Assembly (NCBI GenBank): GCA_016748015.1
Contig: JAAOMT010000034.1
Coordinates: 396,277-460,276 of the forward strand
Length of the DNA: 64,000 nt
Reading direction: 5' to 3'
Origin: Geosiphon pyriformis
Taxonomy: Eukaryota > Glomeromycota > Glomeromycetes > Archaeosporales > Geosiphonaceae
This document shows, piece after piece, positions 29,112 through 41,092 of this stretch. The notes below the pieces were generated by a model that was not told the DNA's origin, did not search any database, and worked only from the letters and a program-made list of their open reading frames with translations. Made by a program: the position numbers and the translations under genes. Every line of letters begins with the position of its first letter. Position 1 is the stretch's first letter.

Positions 29112-30061
29112 CTATTAATTAGCACGAAATTATCTTCATAATTCCTATTATTAATTAGCATATTATTATCATTTCGATTATCACTTATTAAATTAGCCAA
29201 ATTATCAAATATCATTACTCAATCAATAATCCGATTTGTACTCTAGAAATTAAGATGATCAAATTACACAATACCCTGAACCATTTAACATAGTCAAAAT
29301 TCGCCGAAATTAATGAAAATTCGCCGAAATAATCAATAGTTCAGTGAAATAACTTGTAAATTCGCTGAAATGTATCTTTAGTTCACCCAAATTGTAGCAA
29401 AGAGAAAAGTGCAAGTTCAAAAACTAGTACTACAACAAGTTGTATAAAAGAAGAGCTTTTCTCTTCAAGAAAATGTATTCTTCCCATATTTTACCATAGT
29501 ATCTTACTTTAGATATCTTAATTGAAACAAATCACTTTTTACAAAATCAAATAAAAATTAAATATTCGAAAACCAAATCTTCAAAATTATTACACTTGAA
29601 ATTCCCTCAAACACAACTAACATTTTGAAATTGATTAGCTACCAATTTCAATAAGCTGTCAGTGACTCCAGGCCTGGATAGAAAACGTTTTCCTTGATAA
29701 AATCCTATTTCTTTTACATTTCTTTTATTTTTATTTTTTTTTCTTATTACAATCATTAGGGTAGCCTACAGACAAGATTCTTGTAGAAGAGTTGACTTTC
29801 ACAGCAAAGTAACTACACATTTTTAATGAGCTTCCAGACAAGCAATTCCTGGAAAAGAGTTAATGTTTACTACAACATAACTACATAAAGTAACTAGCAA
29901 GGAATTGGCCATTCCACTTATAAGCCCAGCAGTTCAAATTATAGGAGATAATTTGAAGATAAATTCAGTTACTGGAGGTTCAACTACTTCTAGAAAACGT
30001 GAATTTGCAACCAACAGACATTTACAACATTCAAAAAAAGAGACCAAAACCTCCGGTAACA
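29092..30061 (+). repeat. 3' LTR of A3
   Basis: 970 bp, TGTTACCAGTGG to CTCCGGTAACA. Carries two copies of the TTCGCCGAAATTAATGAAAA unit (29300-29340), one more than the 5' LTR. Confidence 0.92.
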
Positions 30062-33000
30062 ATGTATTAGAAGTTTAAATATTATAAGTCAAAGATTACT
30101 AAAGATACAGCTGTTAGAAAAGCTATTGACTATCATATAGAAAATTTCTGTTCTAACAAAAAACATATGATAAAAAGCATTCTGAAATGTCCATTTTGTA
30201 AAGTTGTTCTGGACTATTTAGTGGTAGATGATAAACTAATAATAGAATCTGATAAGGTAAAACTCAAAGTTAATAAAATCATGGAAAAGTGGACAAGAAA
30301 GCATTTGGTGCTTCTAAAGATGCCTAATCTGTGGTTTTGTTAATATATGCCTCTGGATTATGTGGATAATAATGCTTTCTCTGACATAATAAAAGAAATT
30401 GATATGGGAGAATTGTTTTTAGTTGTTAATAATCTGCCAAATGGTAAAGCTGCTGGATTGTTAAAAATATCCAATGAACTTTGGAAACATTATGGTAATA
30501 AAGTGTTGGCCTATCTTTTGAAGCTGTTGAATTTGTGTTTAATTTTGGTGTGGTTTCAATTCCTTAAAGAAGAGCATGGGTTTTGATAATCCTGAAATTT
30601 TATGATTGGAATAGCATTTTGACAAATATTAGACCTATCATATTAGTCGAAACAGCTTGGAAAATTTTGTTTAAAATTCTTTTTGATCAGATATCATTAG
30701 CTTACAGCAAATTTGACATTCTTTGTGGTGATAATTTTTTAGTGTTGAAGGGCATTTTGACTTAGTCTCCTATCTTTGTTATTGGATTGGTTATTGAGGA
30801 TGCTCTGAAGAAAAATAGAAAGCTTTGGTTGGTGCTTTAGAACATGTACAAAGCTTATAACTTAGTAGACTGGCATTATTTGAAGGCTAGTTTGCTTTAC
30901 ATTAAAATGTGTAATCAGTTTATCAAGTTTTTTGGCAACATTTATAAAAATTGGATTTATAGGGTAATAACAGATTTTGGTCTTTTTAATGATTATAGAA
31001 TACATGACAGTTTGAATTAAGATGAGGTTTTTTCTCTATTTCTTTAGAAGATCTTCTATAATTTGCTTTTGTGTGAAGTAAAAAGACATAAGCACTTGTG
31101 CAAATACAGAATTAATATTAGGTTTGTGGCAAAGTCTGGCAGGATTGAAATGGTTAGAGAAAAGACTTCTTTTTTGGCTTTTGGTGTCTTTGTTGATAAT
31201 ACAATTTGGGTTGGAAGTTGTCAAACTTTTACACAATATATTTTGAATATTGCTAGTGAGTTTTTTAAAGTCAATAACATTTTAATCAATAATAATAAGA
31301 CAGTAGTTATTCTAATTAATTAAGATATTAAGTTTGCTTCTCTGTTAATTAATAATTCATTAATTTTGATTGCTAAGAGAGGTGAGACACACAAATACTT
31401 AGGTATTTTCTTATCTACTAAAGACTTTTTTAAGCTTAGTTTGGTTTAAGCTTATATAGATGTCAGGTTTTTTTCTAATGTTGTGTTGAAGAAGGCTATT
31501 ACAAATAAACAATTTTTATACTTAGTTTTGGCTGTCTTGCAGCCAATTGTCAGCTACAGAACACAGTTTAGTTTTGTTTCTTTAGGTGTGTATTGCAAAT
31601 AAGATGTAATGATCAGAAGGAGTCTTAGAGCCAAGGCCAGTTTATTACATAACTTTTCCAATAAGATTTTGCATTATTCATCTTTATATGGTTTAAAACT
31701 TTTTAAGCAAGTGCAGTATGAAGGAAAGCTGGCTGCTTTGATTTCTTTTTCTAATGTCTGTGGTATTTTAGATTATTTATTTAAGCATAAGTTTTTGGAT
31801 TTGCAAGTTCTAAGGTAGTCTTTTCTAAATCTTTTGCAATTTTGTATTAGGTTATATGTTAGTCCAGTAAACAATTTTTTGGCTGAGGTGGTGAAAATTT
31901 TTTTGGAAAATGAGTTGTCTTTGGCAAATAATTTACCTAATGCTTTTTATGAGTCTAGTAGATTTTTAATGTCTTATATCTTGGAGCAGCTCTTGTATTA
32001 TGATTTAGTTCTGTCTTTAAAATAGTTTGGTGTTGCTTTTAATAATAGACTCTTGGACAAAAAAAAAAGAGTAATAGACTGGAAAACATTCCAATAGTAA
32101 AAAAAATTAGATTCAAGGGACTTTACATCTCATTGGTTTGTATTGGCATCCGAGTTTTGAGCAAAAGTGTTTTTTTAGAAATCAAGTCTGCTGTAGTTTC
32201 CAAAATGTCTGTAATAGACATCTTGGGATTTGAGGTTTTCTTTAATGTGCATGGTAGTTTGTTGGAAGTTTGGTCTGATTGTATTGAAATTTACACAGAT
32301 GGGTTCTTGAAAAATGCTGGTTTAGCTGAAGTAGTGGGTGGGATGACTGTTTACTTTCCAGCAGTGGAAAGAAGTGTTGGGGTGAGAGTGAATGGGTGCC
32401 TGTTTTCCATTATGGCCAAGTTGTAAGCTGTTGTCTTGGCTTTAAAGTGTGTTCTATCTTCATGTTTTGTAGTTTTTTACTTGAACAGCCAATCTATTAT
32501 TGACACTTGTATATCTGAGACTTTGTTAACTGTGCTTGATTTCCATAATTTTTGTTGAATTGAGGGATTACATATAGTCAATTTTCTTAGAAATAAAGAC
32601 ATTTTAGTAAATGAGATAAAGATTAAAGAACATTTAAGAGTGCTAAATAATGTTAAGGCAGACATGATAACAGATAAAGCCACTTTTTTTTCTCTTTTTT
32701 TGCCAATTGGGATTCAAGAATGTTTTTTGGTTGCTGAGAATATTGCCATGTCCAATAATGCTTGTTATTTTGTTTATAACATATACTAATCAATTTGTTG
32801 TGCTTATTGGGAGACTGGTTCTGGTTGTAATGTAATTCTAAGTATTATAATTAGGGAAATAGATTAGAATACTACTATAAAAGTTTGGCAATTAGATTTG
32901 CACATGTTTTCTGAATTTATTAGTTAGAAGTTAGCTAATTTGCAGATATATTTGATAAAAGCAGTACATAGACAGCTGTCTGTAGTGGTTAAAAAAAAAT

Positions 33001-33575
33001 TATATAACAAGAGTTATTCTGAGATGTTGTGCTTGCTGTATGATAAGATAAAGTTGTCTGATTATGTTTTTATATGTTTTGGTAACATTGGCCTCTATAG
33101 GGACATTTTGGCTAAAGTTGCCAAGAAGTGAATATCATTAACAGGTCCTTTTTGCTCATTTATATCAGCCATTTTGCACTCACTTTTGTTATGTTTTTTA
33201 AATGTAAGCCTATATATTGTGATTTGCAAAGATTTTGTTTTATACAATTGGTATACTGAGGCTGTTTTGAGCTTTAAAGGAAAAGAAAATGCTGTTTTGG
33301 CCTTTGTCAATTATATCAAGTTTGTGATAGAACTACATCACACTAAAGTATAACTTATTAGGTTTAAGCATAGAGTAGATATAGAAAGAACTGGCTTGAT
33401 TAAGAACAATGATTTAATTTTAGACTTGTTTTACTGTTTAGTATCTATATTATTTAATAAAGTGGTTTGTATGCTTGGTGTTATAAAATTTTTTGCAGTT
33501 AGTTTTAATAGATGCAGATTGTATCATTTTTTTTCTGGTTTAAGTGGTAATATATGTGTTTACATAGACATATAG
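30062..33575 (+). pseudogene. LINE2 reverse transcriptase-RNase H polyprotein (decayed)
   Basis: RT starts about 30380 (GELFLVVNNLPNGKAAGL, ISNELWKHYG), then LTNIRPIILVETAWKI, FDILCGDNFLVLKG, NMYKAYNLVDWHYLKASLL (catalytic motif A, first Asp changed to Asn), HDSLN before motif B, and FVDNTIWVG at 31189-31209 in place of FVDDTIWVG (second Asp of the active site changed to Asn). Thumb/connection: KYLGIFLSTKD, AVLQPIVSYRTQFSFVS. RNase H from 32283: IEIYTDGFLKNAG with the first Asp, but LNSQ and NVKAD later (one Asp changed to Asn). The Cys tail at about 33025-33085 has lost two Cys. Natural stop 33573-33575. At least fifteen in-frame stops. Confidence 0.85.
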
Positions 33576-33716
33576 TATAATTTTATCTGGTCTGAATGGT
33601 TGACCATATGTAGTAAGTATGTAAGCTATATTTAGTTTGATCTATTTAGTTTGGTTTTATGTACTAAATAGTAGTTAAACTTCACTTATTAAATTTATAA
33701 TAAAAAAAAACAACAA
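30062..33716 (+). mobile_element. LINE2, main part after the A3 insertion
   Basis: Continues the LINE from 20537: pre-RT region, RT, RNase H, Cys-containing tail, 3' UTR (33576-33700, same landmarks as LINE1) and a poly(A) run at 33702-33710. It is 5'-truncated at about 20110. Confidence 0.88.
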
Positions 33717-34460
33717 ATCCTAAAAAAATTTATTAATACAAATAACCAAATTAGAACTGTATATTAAAAAATTATTAATTATATTACTAATCAAACTATT
33801 TGTAAAAATTAAACTATTAAATTTATAAAATATTTATATATTAGTTATAAAAAATTATATATTTAAACAGTACCAAATTATAAAATTATATACAAATTTA
33901 ACCAAACAAATAATTATATTTAATACATTAAAAAAAACACAAAAAGCTTCTATAAATTAATTTTAAAAAATAAAATTCTTAATAATTACTATATATAAAT
34001 AATTATTAATTTTTATATTAAATAATTAACAAATTTTTAAATAATAAATTAATAATAATATGTTAACTTATTATGATATTTGTAATAATAATTTTTTAAC
34101 AGCAATATTTAATTTATATTAAAATACATAATTAAAATTTTTTAATAAATTATAATACAAACAAAACATATTTAAATATAAAGTGTTATATAATTTTTTT
34201 TAATATTATTAGCAATTATTTGTATAATTCTTTTATAAAATATAAGTATATTATAATAGACAAAAATTTAATTAATTCAATATATATATATTTATTTAAA
34301 TACTAAACTAAAACTGTTTGTAAAAAATTAAAATTTTTAATTAAAAAATTATTTATATATTTTATAATATATTTAGTTTTTTAGACAACAAAATTAATAA
34401 AATCAAACAGATTATATATAAAATAACAAATATTACCAAAAACAAAATAATTATAAACAA
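33717..34460. other. AT-rich spacer
   Basis: Very A+T-rich sequence with short TAAT/ATTA runs and no open reading frame or repeat that I can recognise. Intergenic DNA between LINE2 and LINE3. Confidence 0.6.
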
Positions 34461-34513
34461 CCAAAAACTATTTTTTATTTATTAATGTTTTACGAGTAAG
34501 ATCTAAATGCCAT
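34461..34513 (-). mobile_element. LINE3, 3' end (minus strand), cut off by B1
   Basis: On the minus strand CATTTAGATC then CTCGTAAAAC and an A-rich tail align with the LINE1 3' end (GCAGTTGAAC, CTTATAAAAC, poly(A)). The rest of LINE3 lies beyond B1 at 59201. Confidence 0.65.
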
Positions 34514-34556
34514 TGTTATTCATAGAATATAGGAAGTATATTAGCATAGAAATTAG

Positions 34557-34563
34557 CCAATCA
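34557..34563 (+). promoter_or_regulatory. CCAAT box in the family-B LTR
   Basis: CCAATCA in TTAGCCAATCAGAAGTA, conserved in all five family-B LTRs here (e.g. 41972, 54901, 58374, 62356). Placed about 160 bases upstream of the TATA run. Possible CCAAT-binding complex site; inferred. Confidence 0.4.
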
Positions 34564-34719
34564 GAAGTAGCCGTAGTAAAAGTGGAATTCCAGAATTCTT
34601 TTTATAGGAATTGCAGAATTCCAGGAATTTCAGGATTCTTGTACAAGAAATTATAGGATTCCTTTTAAAAGAATTGCAGGATTCCTGGTGTAAAGAATTA
34701 AGGAATTGAGGAATCTCAA

Positions 34720-34732
34720 TTATATATATATA
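34720..34732 (+). promoter_or_regulatory. TATA box in the B1 5' LTR
   Basis: TTATATATATATAG, followed by AGTAGTATTAGAAGTA in every family-B LTR. Likely core promoter. Confidence 0.5.
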
Positions 34733-35353
34733 GCAGTAGTATTAGAAGTAAAAAAGACAAATTTTTTAATTTAGATTTGATCTAAGCAACCTGTCTATTC
34801 ACAAATATTAATAAATAATTATTTACTATCTTAATCCACTCTTCACTATTAACACTTCCTGTTGATAACAATCAATACTTAAACCACACTAGAACAATAG
34901 CTCTTGATCACAGCTATTGACAGGATATTAACATTTATTGTCTTGGCTTATTTCTTTTATTTTTCTGTTATTTTCTTTTATTTCTTTTCTGTTGTTATTT
35001 CTTTTGTTGTATGAATTGATTAAGGATTAAAAATACTGAGATAAAAACGTTATAGAGACTGGTAAAAAACCCATAAAACAAGGATAAAACATTTATAGAT
35101 TTGAAGATAGCTTACCAGGAGGATTACCAGCCACCATGTTAAGAAAAAAATTCGATGAAATTGCGATTCTGGAAGACTACTGAAAACAATTATTGAATTT
35201 CTGTCTATTATACAAAAGACTCAACCAAAACCTTCAGATAATGATACCTTCGGATCTATAATACTTTTAACAACCAATATCAAGCAAAACATTGTGCACC
35301 AAGTTATGGATTTGGTATTTGATTTGAGACCCCAAATAATTACCTGTAACATT

Positions 35354-35369
35354 TGGTACTCTTTGTGAG
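35354..35369 (+). other. Primer binding site of B1
   Basis: TGGTACTCTTTGTGAG, two bases after the LTR. B2 has TGGTGCTCTCTGTGAG. It shares TGGTGCTCT with family A. Confidence 0.55.
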
Positions 35370-35413
35370 ATATAATCCTACAAAGAACTAGCACCAACAA
35401 CAATTATCCAAAA

Positions 35414-37141
35414 GTGGCAAAATCAGAAATTATAGGAGCAAACTATTTAGAATTTGCCAAATCTTTGTTTCAACAGTACAGCCAACAATTAGAATTAAAC
35501 AATAATTATTTTTCAGCAGAATCAGCCTTTAATTTTTATGTCAATGATAAAATCACAGACTGCTTAGGAGGAACAGTTAATATTAAATCTGCAAGAGAAA
35601 ATTTCTATACAGAATTGTTTCAACATATCAACTTACCAAAAAACTACAGTTTTGCACTAATCATTAGAGAGATCAATCAAACCATTAAAAGATACACCCA
35701 ACAACAATTCCCTATCACCTATGCAGACAAAGGCAAAGAAAGATTGCAAACACCAGTAGTAACACCCAAAAAGATACAACCACCCACTTGGAAGAAAATC
35801 AGAGTTGAATCACCAACCAATCCATCATACTATTATATGCCAAGAAGTGCCATCAATATTTTCTCAGCAGATGCATCCACATTAAATATGACATCAACTT
35901 TTGGATAATTCCCATTTCAAAGTAAACAAAGAAGAGTAGAATTATTAGAATCATATGACAAATATTTTGAAGGATTTAAATTATGATCACCAATGCCATC
36001 AAGATTTCAATTACCACTATCTTAACCAAATTTTGGAATCATGAGTTCATGGAAAGTAACAGAATTAGAAGAAGAAAGTGAGGATCAAGAATTTAATTAC
36101 CAAAATTCGATCCTAGAAAATCCAAAAGTTGAAACTCTGAACATTCAAACCCAGCAAATTCAAAACAATCCAAACCCCAAAACAATTAATTAGCAAAACT
36201 TACCTCTAGTAATTGTCATCGATCAGCCATCAATTGAACCAATTCTTGAACCAATTCAATAGCAGCCACTTCAGCAACTTATTTAACAACCACTTCAACA
36301 ATCCTAGCAGCTGCTTCAACAGTCACAACAACAACTGCAATTACCACCATCTCAACAACAAATAACATATGCATCAATTGCAAAGTTGGAAAAAATTTTT
36401 AGTGAAGAGGATGATGCCCAAGCATAGATCAATAATGTCACTAAAGTCATCACTACCAATAACTAAGATGACGCCAAAGCGCTTTAAGCAATCCTCTATT
36501 TTCTTCAGAATGCCATTGACTTGTGGTATTATAGTCTAGTTCAGAAACCCCAAACATTCAATACATTTAAATTGGAATTTTTAAGATATTTTAGTAACAA
36601 CAACAGTATTAATCACTTGGCCAACACCTTTACTACTATCAAATAGGAAGATACTGAAGCAGTTACTATTTACTTAGAACATTTTCATTGAAATCTGCAC
36701 CAAATACAAGTCATTGACGCTGATTATTTCACCACAGCCCAGATCTTGAATCAGTTTATTCGCAAATTGCACAGTAGCATTCTGCAATACATATGTTCTA
36801 TGTACCCACAAACCCTCTAAAATGCAGTTACTAATGCACAAGATTTCGAATTCATGGAATTAGAAGTCAACTATGTTCAAGCAGTAAATCTAGTAATGAA
36901 TGAATCATCTAACTTGGATTCCAAATTAAAGCAATTCAGTGATTCTATCAACCAAAAATTAGAGAGATACTTAGCTAATAATCAAGCAATTTATCAATCT
37001 CTACAATAATGCAATAATCAAGGAAATACAAATTGCTTCCAGAATCAGTTGTGTTCATTATCCTTCACCAATTAACAGTGGCAGCAAGAGATACATGTTT
37101 GCCATTATTGTGATAAACAAGAACATTTGAGAATTAATTGC
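35414..37141 (+). pseudogene. Gag of B1 (decayed)
   Basis: Opens at GTG (AAAAGTGGCAAAATC), matching the GTG of family A and of B2. The N-terminal domain (35414-35908, open 164 codons) resembles the family-A one in layout: LEFAKSLFQQY, FYVNDKITDCL, VNIKSARENFYTELFQH. Then a Pro/Ser linker, a Gln-rich segment (36250-36360), a capsid-like domain (36380-36950: AILYFLQNA, FKLEFLRYF, ILNQFIRKL, LEVNYVQAVNLV) and a CCHC knuckle CHYCDKQEHLRINC (37100-37141). All in one frame, with about a dozen stops in Trp/Gln positions. Not functional. Confidence 0.87.
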
Positions 37142-38100
37142 AAGTTAAGAATAGAAAACCAATGATTGGAAAATTAATATTGAAACCCCAATCACCAGTT
37201 TCAAACTTCGAGTTATCAATTAAACTTAGAACTATATTAACTAAATTACATACCTATAACACAGCAACAAATTTATCAACCACCAATTTATTAGTCTTTA
37301 GTATCCATAGTTTATCAACTGCAGTCCCAATCTATCTATCAGCCACAGCCTTAAATAATATATCAACCATTACCAATTTTAACACTGCCATCAAACCTAG
37401 CTCAGATAACATCAGGGAATTCCAGATTAAGGGTTACCCAAAACTGGAAATTGTTAATAATTGTCTACCAACTAATCTCCAGTTTCTCCAACTAACTATT
37501 GGGATCATGACAGTAGAATTCAGGAACCAGGTACACCCAAAATCTGAATTCTCAATACTATTTAAGTTTCCTGGTTACTCCAGAAGATACCACACCCAAT
37601 ACACTGGAATTCAACCAATGGGAAGCACTTACCAGTAATATTCTACCAGCTATCATTACTGAGAACGAATTACTGAACACTATCTTCTCATTTGAACTCG
37701 AAGAACTGTAAATCATGTCATTATTTAGTGAAGTCACTCTTGAAGAAAAACCTATTACTGCTATGTACACTGATACCAAAGTTGATGGCCACTCTATCAA
37801 ACTGATCTTAGACAGTAAATCAGCTGGCAGTATCATCACAAGACAACTCATGAACCAATTAGGTTGTCAAATTGACTGAGCTGCCAGTGCATGAATCATT
37901 ACTACTGATGGAGTGACCAAAACTCTGATCAGTGAGATTGATAACTTCTCTATAGAAGTCAATAACATCATTGTGCCAATCAAAGTATTAGTCATGGAAG
38001 CCACTCAATACCAAGCACTTGTTAGCAATAACTGGTTGTCTAAAACTAATGCAACACTTAATTAGAACATACAGGAGCTTCAACTTAGCTAGAATGATCA
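37142..38100 (+). pseudogene. Aspartic protease region of B1 (decayed)
   Basis: Tyr/Gln-rich spacer with several stops and apparent scrambling, then protease from about 37740 in the gag frame: AMYTDTKVDGHSIKLILDSKSAGSIITRQLM. Catalytic D-S-G reads D-S-K. Then ITTDGVTKTLISEI and LVMEATQYQALVSNNWLSK. Stops near 37878, 37890, 38061 and 38091. Confidence 0.83.
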
Positions 38101-39341
38101 ACACATATGTGTGGCTACTTCAAGATTACTACCAATGACAAGCCACTTATTGAATTAGAAGAAAAAAAAAAAACCTATCTGGAAAGTGTACCAAGTTTCC
38201 TGGACCAACACCAAATACAACAAGCTACTATCAGTCCTTTCCTGAAACAATAAAGAAAAAGAAAAAGAAGAAGACACACCAGAAGAAGATGTTACTGCAG
38301 AGGAAATAACTAGTGGTTGGGAAAGAGAATACTCACATGAGCTGATAAAAAAACCACCATATATTCCCCTAAAATGTAAAGACTATGGCAAGAAACTCTT
38401 TTTTATGGAAGCATAAATCATGCCAAACGAAGACTATTGGATGAAAACTTATTATTATTGCAAGCCTTGCTACTGTAAATGCTACAGCTATCCAAAAAGA
38501 CAAGGCAAGTGGAACAATGAACCATGTTTTGCTTGTGGAAAACAATTGCTTGACAAAGGAATGTGGAACAACATTCCTAGTTGAGGAGGAACATGTAATA
38601 CTTTGTGCCAATACACAATCTTTATCAACAATTGGGTAAGTCATGGTACACCAATAACTGCTGCCTGACATTGAGTGATCTCTTGCTTAAATGGTTACCC
38701 ATATGACAAAGATAAGATCTGGCAGATGGCAAATGCCAAAGTTGAAAGAGCCATGCCCAATAAAATATTAAAAATCAAAAATAACCCCCCAGAACCAGTC
38801 AACATCATCCTCATCCCAAACCCAAATGCTTTCCTTGACATAAAGACAGGCCCAGAAGAGTTTCATAAGCACTATCAGAACTTGACACCAACAAGAGAAG
38901 AGCAAGAGCAATGGTTGAAAGAAATGAACACAAGACTATGTAATTATTGTTTGATTCCATGTGATTTTCAATATTGTAATGAGTCTGATGTCATTTACAA
39001 TTCACCAATTTGCATGATCTACATAATTCCAGAGAAAAACCAACCAATTAACAACTGTGCATCAGAATTGAAATCAATTTTCAATTTCAATTTAAACTCC
39101 GACAACAATGATGATAAAAACAATGATTCCAGCTCCGTTTAAAATGACAACAGTGATAACCATAATGATTCTAACTTAGATTTAAACTCTGAGCAATACA
39201 TTGCACTTCCTGATCTTACTAAGAATCAAGAACTAAAGTGGTTCAGCAATAATGACGAAAGTATTATGCCAGAACAAGTGCATGATACTAATACTGAGAT
39301 ATCCAGAGAAGGATGCCATCAAATTGGAACCACATTTGTGC
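38101..39341 (+). pseudogene. Cys-rich domain and start of dUTPase of B1 (decayed)
   Basis: Family-B version of the Cys-rich domain. LKCKDYGKKLFFMEA, YYYCKPCYCKC, CFACGKQ, CNTLCQYT, then an open stretch (38675-39142) with a helical body and CNYCLIPCDFQYCNES. An Asn/Asp/Ser-rich low-complexity linker follows (39040-39190), then the approach to dUTPase (LPDLTKNQELK). The first dUTPase motif near 39290 is lost. The reading stops at the solo LTR at 39342 and resumes at 40318. Confidence 0.75.
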
Positions 39342-40317
39342 TGTTACCAGTAGAATTTTAGCCATTAATTAGCATGAAATTACCCTTATAATTCCTATTA
39401 TTAATTAGCATATATTATTATTATTTCGATTATTACTTATTATTTAATCAAATTATCAAATATTATTACTCAATCAATAATCCGATTTGTACTCTAAAAA
39501 TTAAAATAATCAAATTACACAATACTCTGAACCATTTAACATAGTTAAAATTCGCCGAAATTAATGAAAATTCGCCGAAATAATCAATAGTTCAGTGAAA
39601 TAACTTGTAGTTCACCGAAATGTATTTTTAGTTTACCCAAATTATAGCAACAAGAAAAGTGCAAGTTCAAAGACTAGTACTACAACAAGTTGTATAAAAA
39701 AAAAGCTTTTCTTTTTAAAAAAATGTATCTTCTCATAGTATCTTATTATAGTATTCTACTTTAGATATCTTAATTGAAACAAATTACTTTTTACACATCT
39801 TAAATAAAAATTAAATATTCAAAAACCAAATCCTTTGATTATTGCACTTGAAATTTCCTCAACACAAATAACATTTTGAAATTGATTAGCTACCAATTTT
39901 AATAAACTGTTAGTAACTTCAGGCTTGGATAGAAAACGCTTTCCTTAATAAAATCCTATTTTTTTTACATTTTTTTTATTTTTCTTTTATTTTCTTATTA
40001 CAATCATTGGGGGTAGCCTACAGATGAGATTCCTGTAGAAGAGTTGACTTTTACAGCAAAGTAACTACACATTCTTAGTGAGCTTTCAGATGAGCAATTC
40101 TTGAGAAAGAGTTAATATTTACTACAACGTAACTACATAAAAATAACTGGCATGAAATTGGCTATTTTACTTATAAGCCCAGCAGTTTAAATTATAGGAG
40201 ATAATTTGAAGATAAATTCAGTTACTGGAGATCCAACTACTTTCTGAAAATGTGAATTCATAGCAAACCAACATTTAACAACATTCAAGAAAAGAGACCA
40301 AAAAACCTCCAGTAACA
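39342..40317 (+). repeat. Solo family-A LTR (A3 subtype) inside B1
   Basis: 976 bp, TGTTACCAGTAG to CCAGTAACA, without internal sequence. It interrupts dUTPase of B1: the host reading before (CATTTGTGC) and after (CACTTGTATCAATCTG) joins as in B2 near 46904. Flanks GTGC and ACAC differ by three transitions. Has two TTCGCCGAAAT units (39548-39590) and the A3-type ending TTTTAGCC. A product of LTR-LTR recombination. Confidence 0.88.
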
Positions 40318-41089
40318 ACACACTTGTATCAATCTGAAAATAGCACTAAAAATTTCAACAACAACAATGATTCAACTAGTATTTAGGAGTAGTTTAGCAA
40401 AAAAAGAAATCAACATCAGAGAAGGAATAATTGATGCAGGATATATAGAAAATATCATTGCTATGCTGCAAAATGACTCAGAAAAGATCTATATTATAGA
40501 GCCAAATGAAAAGATAGCACAGACAATATTCCTGCTTCTGGTTAAAATAATTCAACTAGTATTAGTAGGAAACAGAGAAAAATTAGAGATTACAGCTAAA
40601 GGGATACAGGGATTTGGATCAATGGATAGAATAGATATACCAGTTAATATGGCAGAAGAAAAAGTTATTGACAAGGAAAAAATTATCTCTACTTATCAAC
40701 CAATCTCCATTCTACCATATGATAGGTATATGGTCATAATAGAAAGAAAAGTAAAAGATCAGGTTCAGATTTTTGAGGCAGAAGCAAAAATTTGTGAATC
40801 AAAAAAAATTGGATTAGTCAATTTATACATACCAGCCAAGAATTACAGTCACATTAAAATTCCTATTTACAACAACATGGGAGATATCATTGAGATACCA
40901 GAAGAAACCACTATTGGATATTTAACCACTGAAATTGAAAATCAACTGCCAGACACCATTCCAGATTTTCTACAATTATGTGAATATGTAAATATTACAT
41001 CACAAACAATATATAGACAAGAAGAATGTTATCTGCTCCAACCAGAACAATTGGAACAGATGAACTTGGGAAACTTAAACCCACTTTAA
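40318..41089 (+). pseudogene. dUTPase (motifs II-V) and linker of B1
   Basis: Open from 40367 for 240 codons. Motif II RSSLAKKEI, III GIIDAGYIEN (catalytic Asp kept; YTG changed to YIE), IV EKIAQTIF, V KGIQGFGSMD. Then a linker with RIDIPVNMAEEK, a VNLYIPAK segment matching the IYIP segment of family A, and a C-terminus leading to RT. It is one of the better kept dUTPase copies, but separated from motif I by the solo LTR. Confidence 0.85.
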
Positions 41090-41092
41090 TGG

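Larger units (their letters stand above)
20538..30061 (+). mobile_element. Family-A Ty3/gypsy element A3, complete with both LTRs
   Basis: 9524-bp element inserted in LINE2 with a perfect 4-bp duplication ATGT. LTRs are 951 and 970 bp; one 20-bp repeat unit explains the difference. Same gene order as A1 and A2. Subtype differs: the LTR starts TGTTACCAGTGGAATTTTAG, giving ORF3 a shorter tail. ORF1 has many stops, a frameshift near 22300, another in the 24830 region, and a deletion removing dUTPase motifs IV and V. Confidence 0.93.
34514..35351 (+). repeat. 5' LTR of B1 (family B)
   Basis: 838 bp, TGTTATTCATAG to ACCTGTAACA. Near its start it has a run of GAATTCC/GGATTC-like units (34588-34715), then a TATA run, then U5-like sequence. 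Confidence 0.92.

Noticed and set aside
30347-31323. LINE2 ORFs as intact host genes
   Set aside because: They are consecutive pieces of one RT reading broken by stops, with LINE1 and LINE3 homologues and a poly(A) tail downstream.
33717-34460. Centromere- or origin-like AT-rich region
   Set aside because: There is no tandem repeat or known motif; AT-richness alone is the genome background here.
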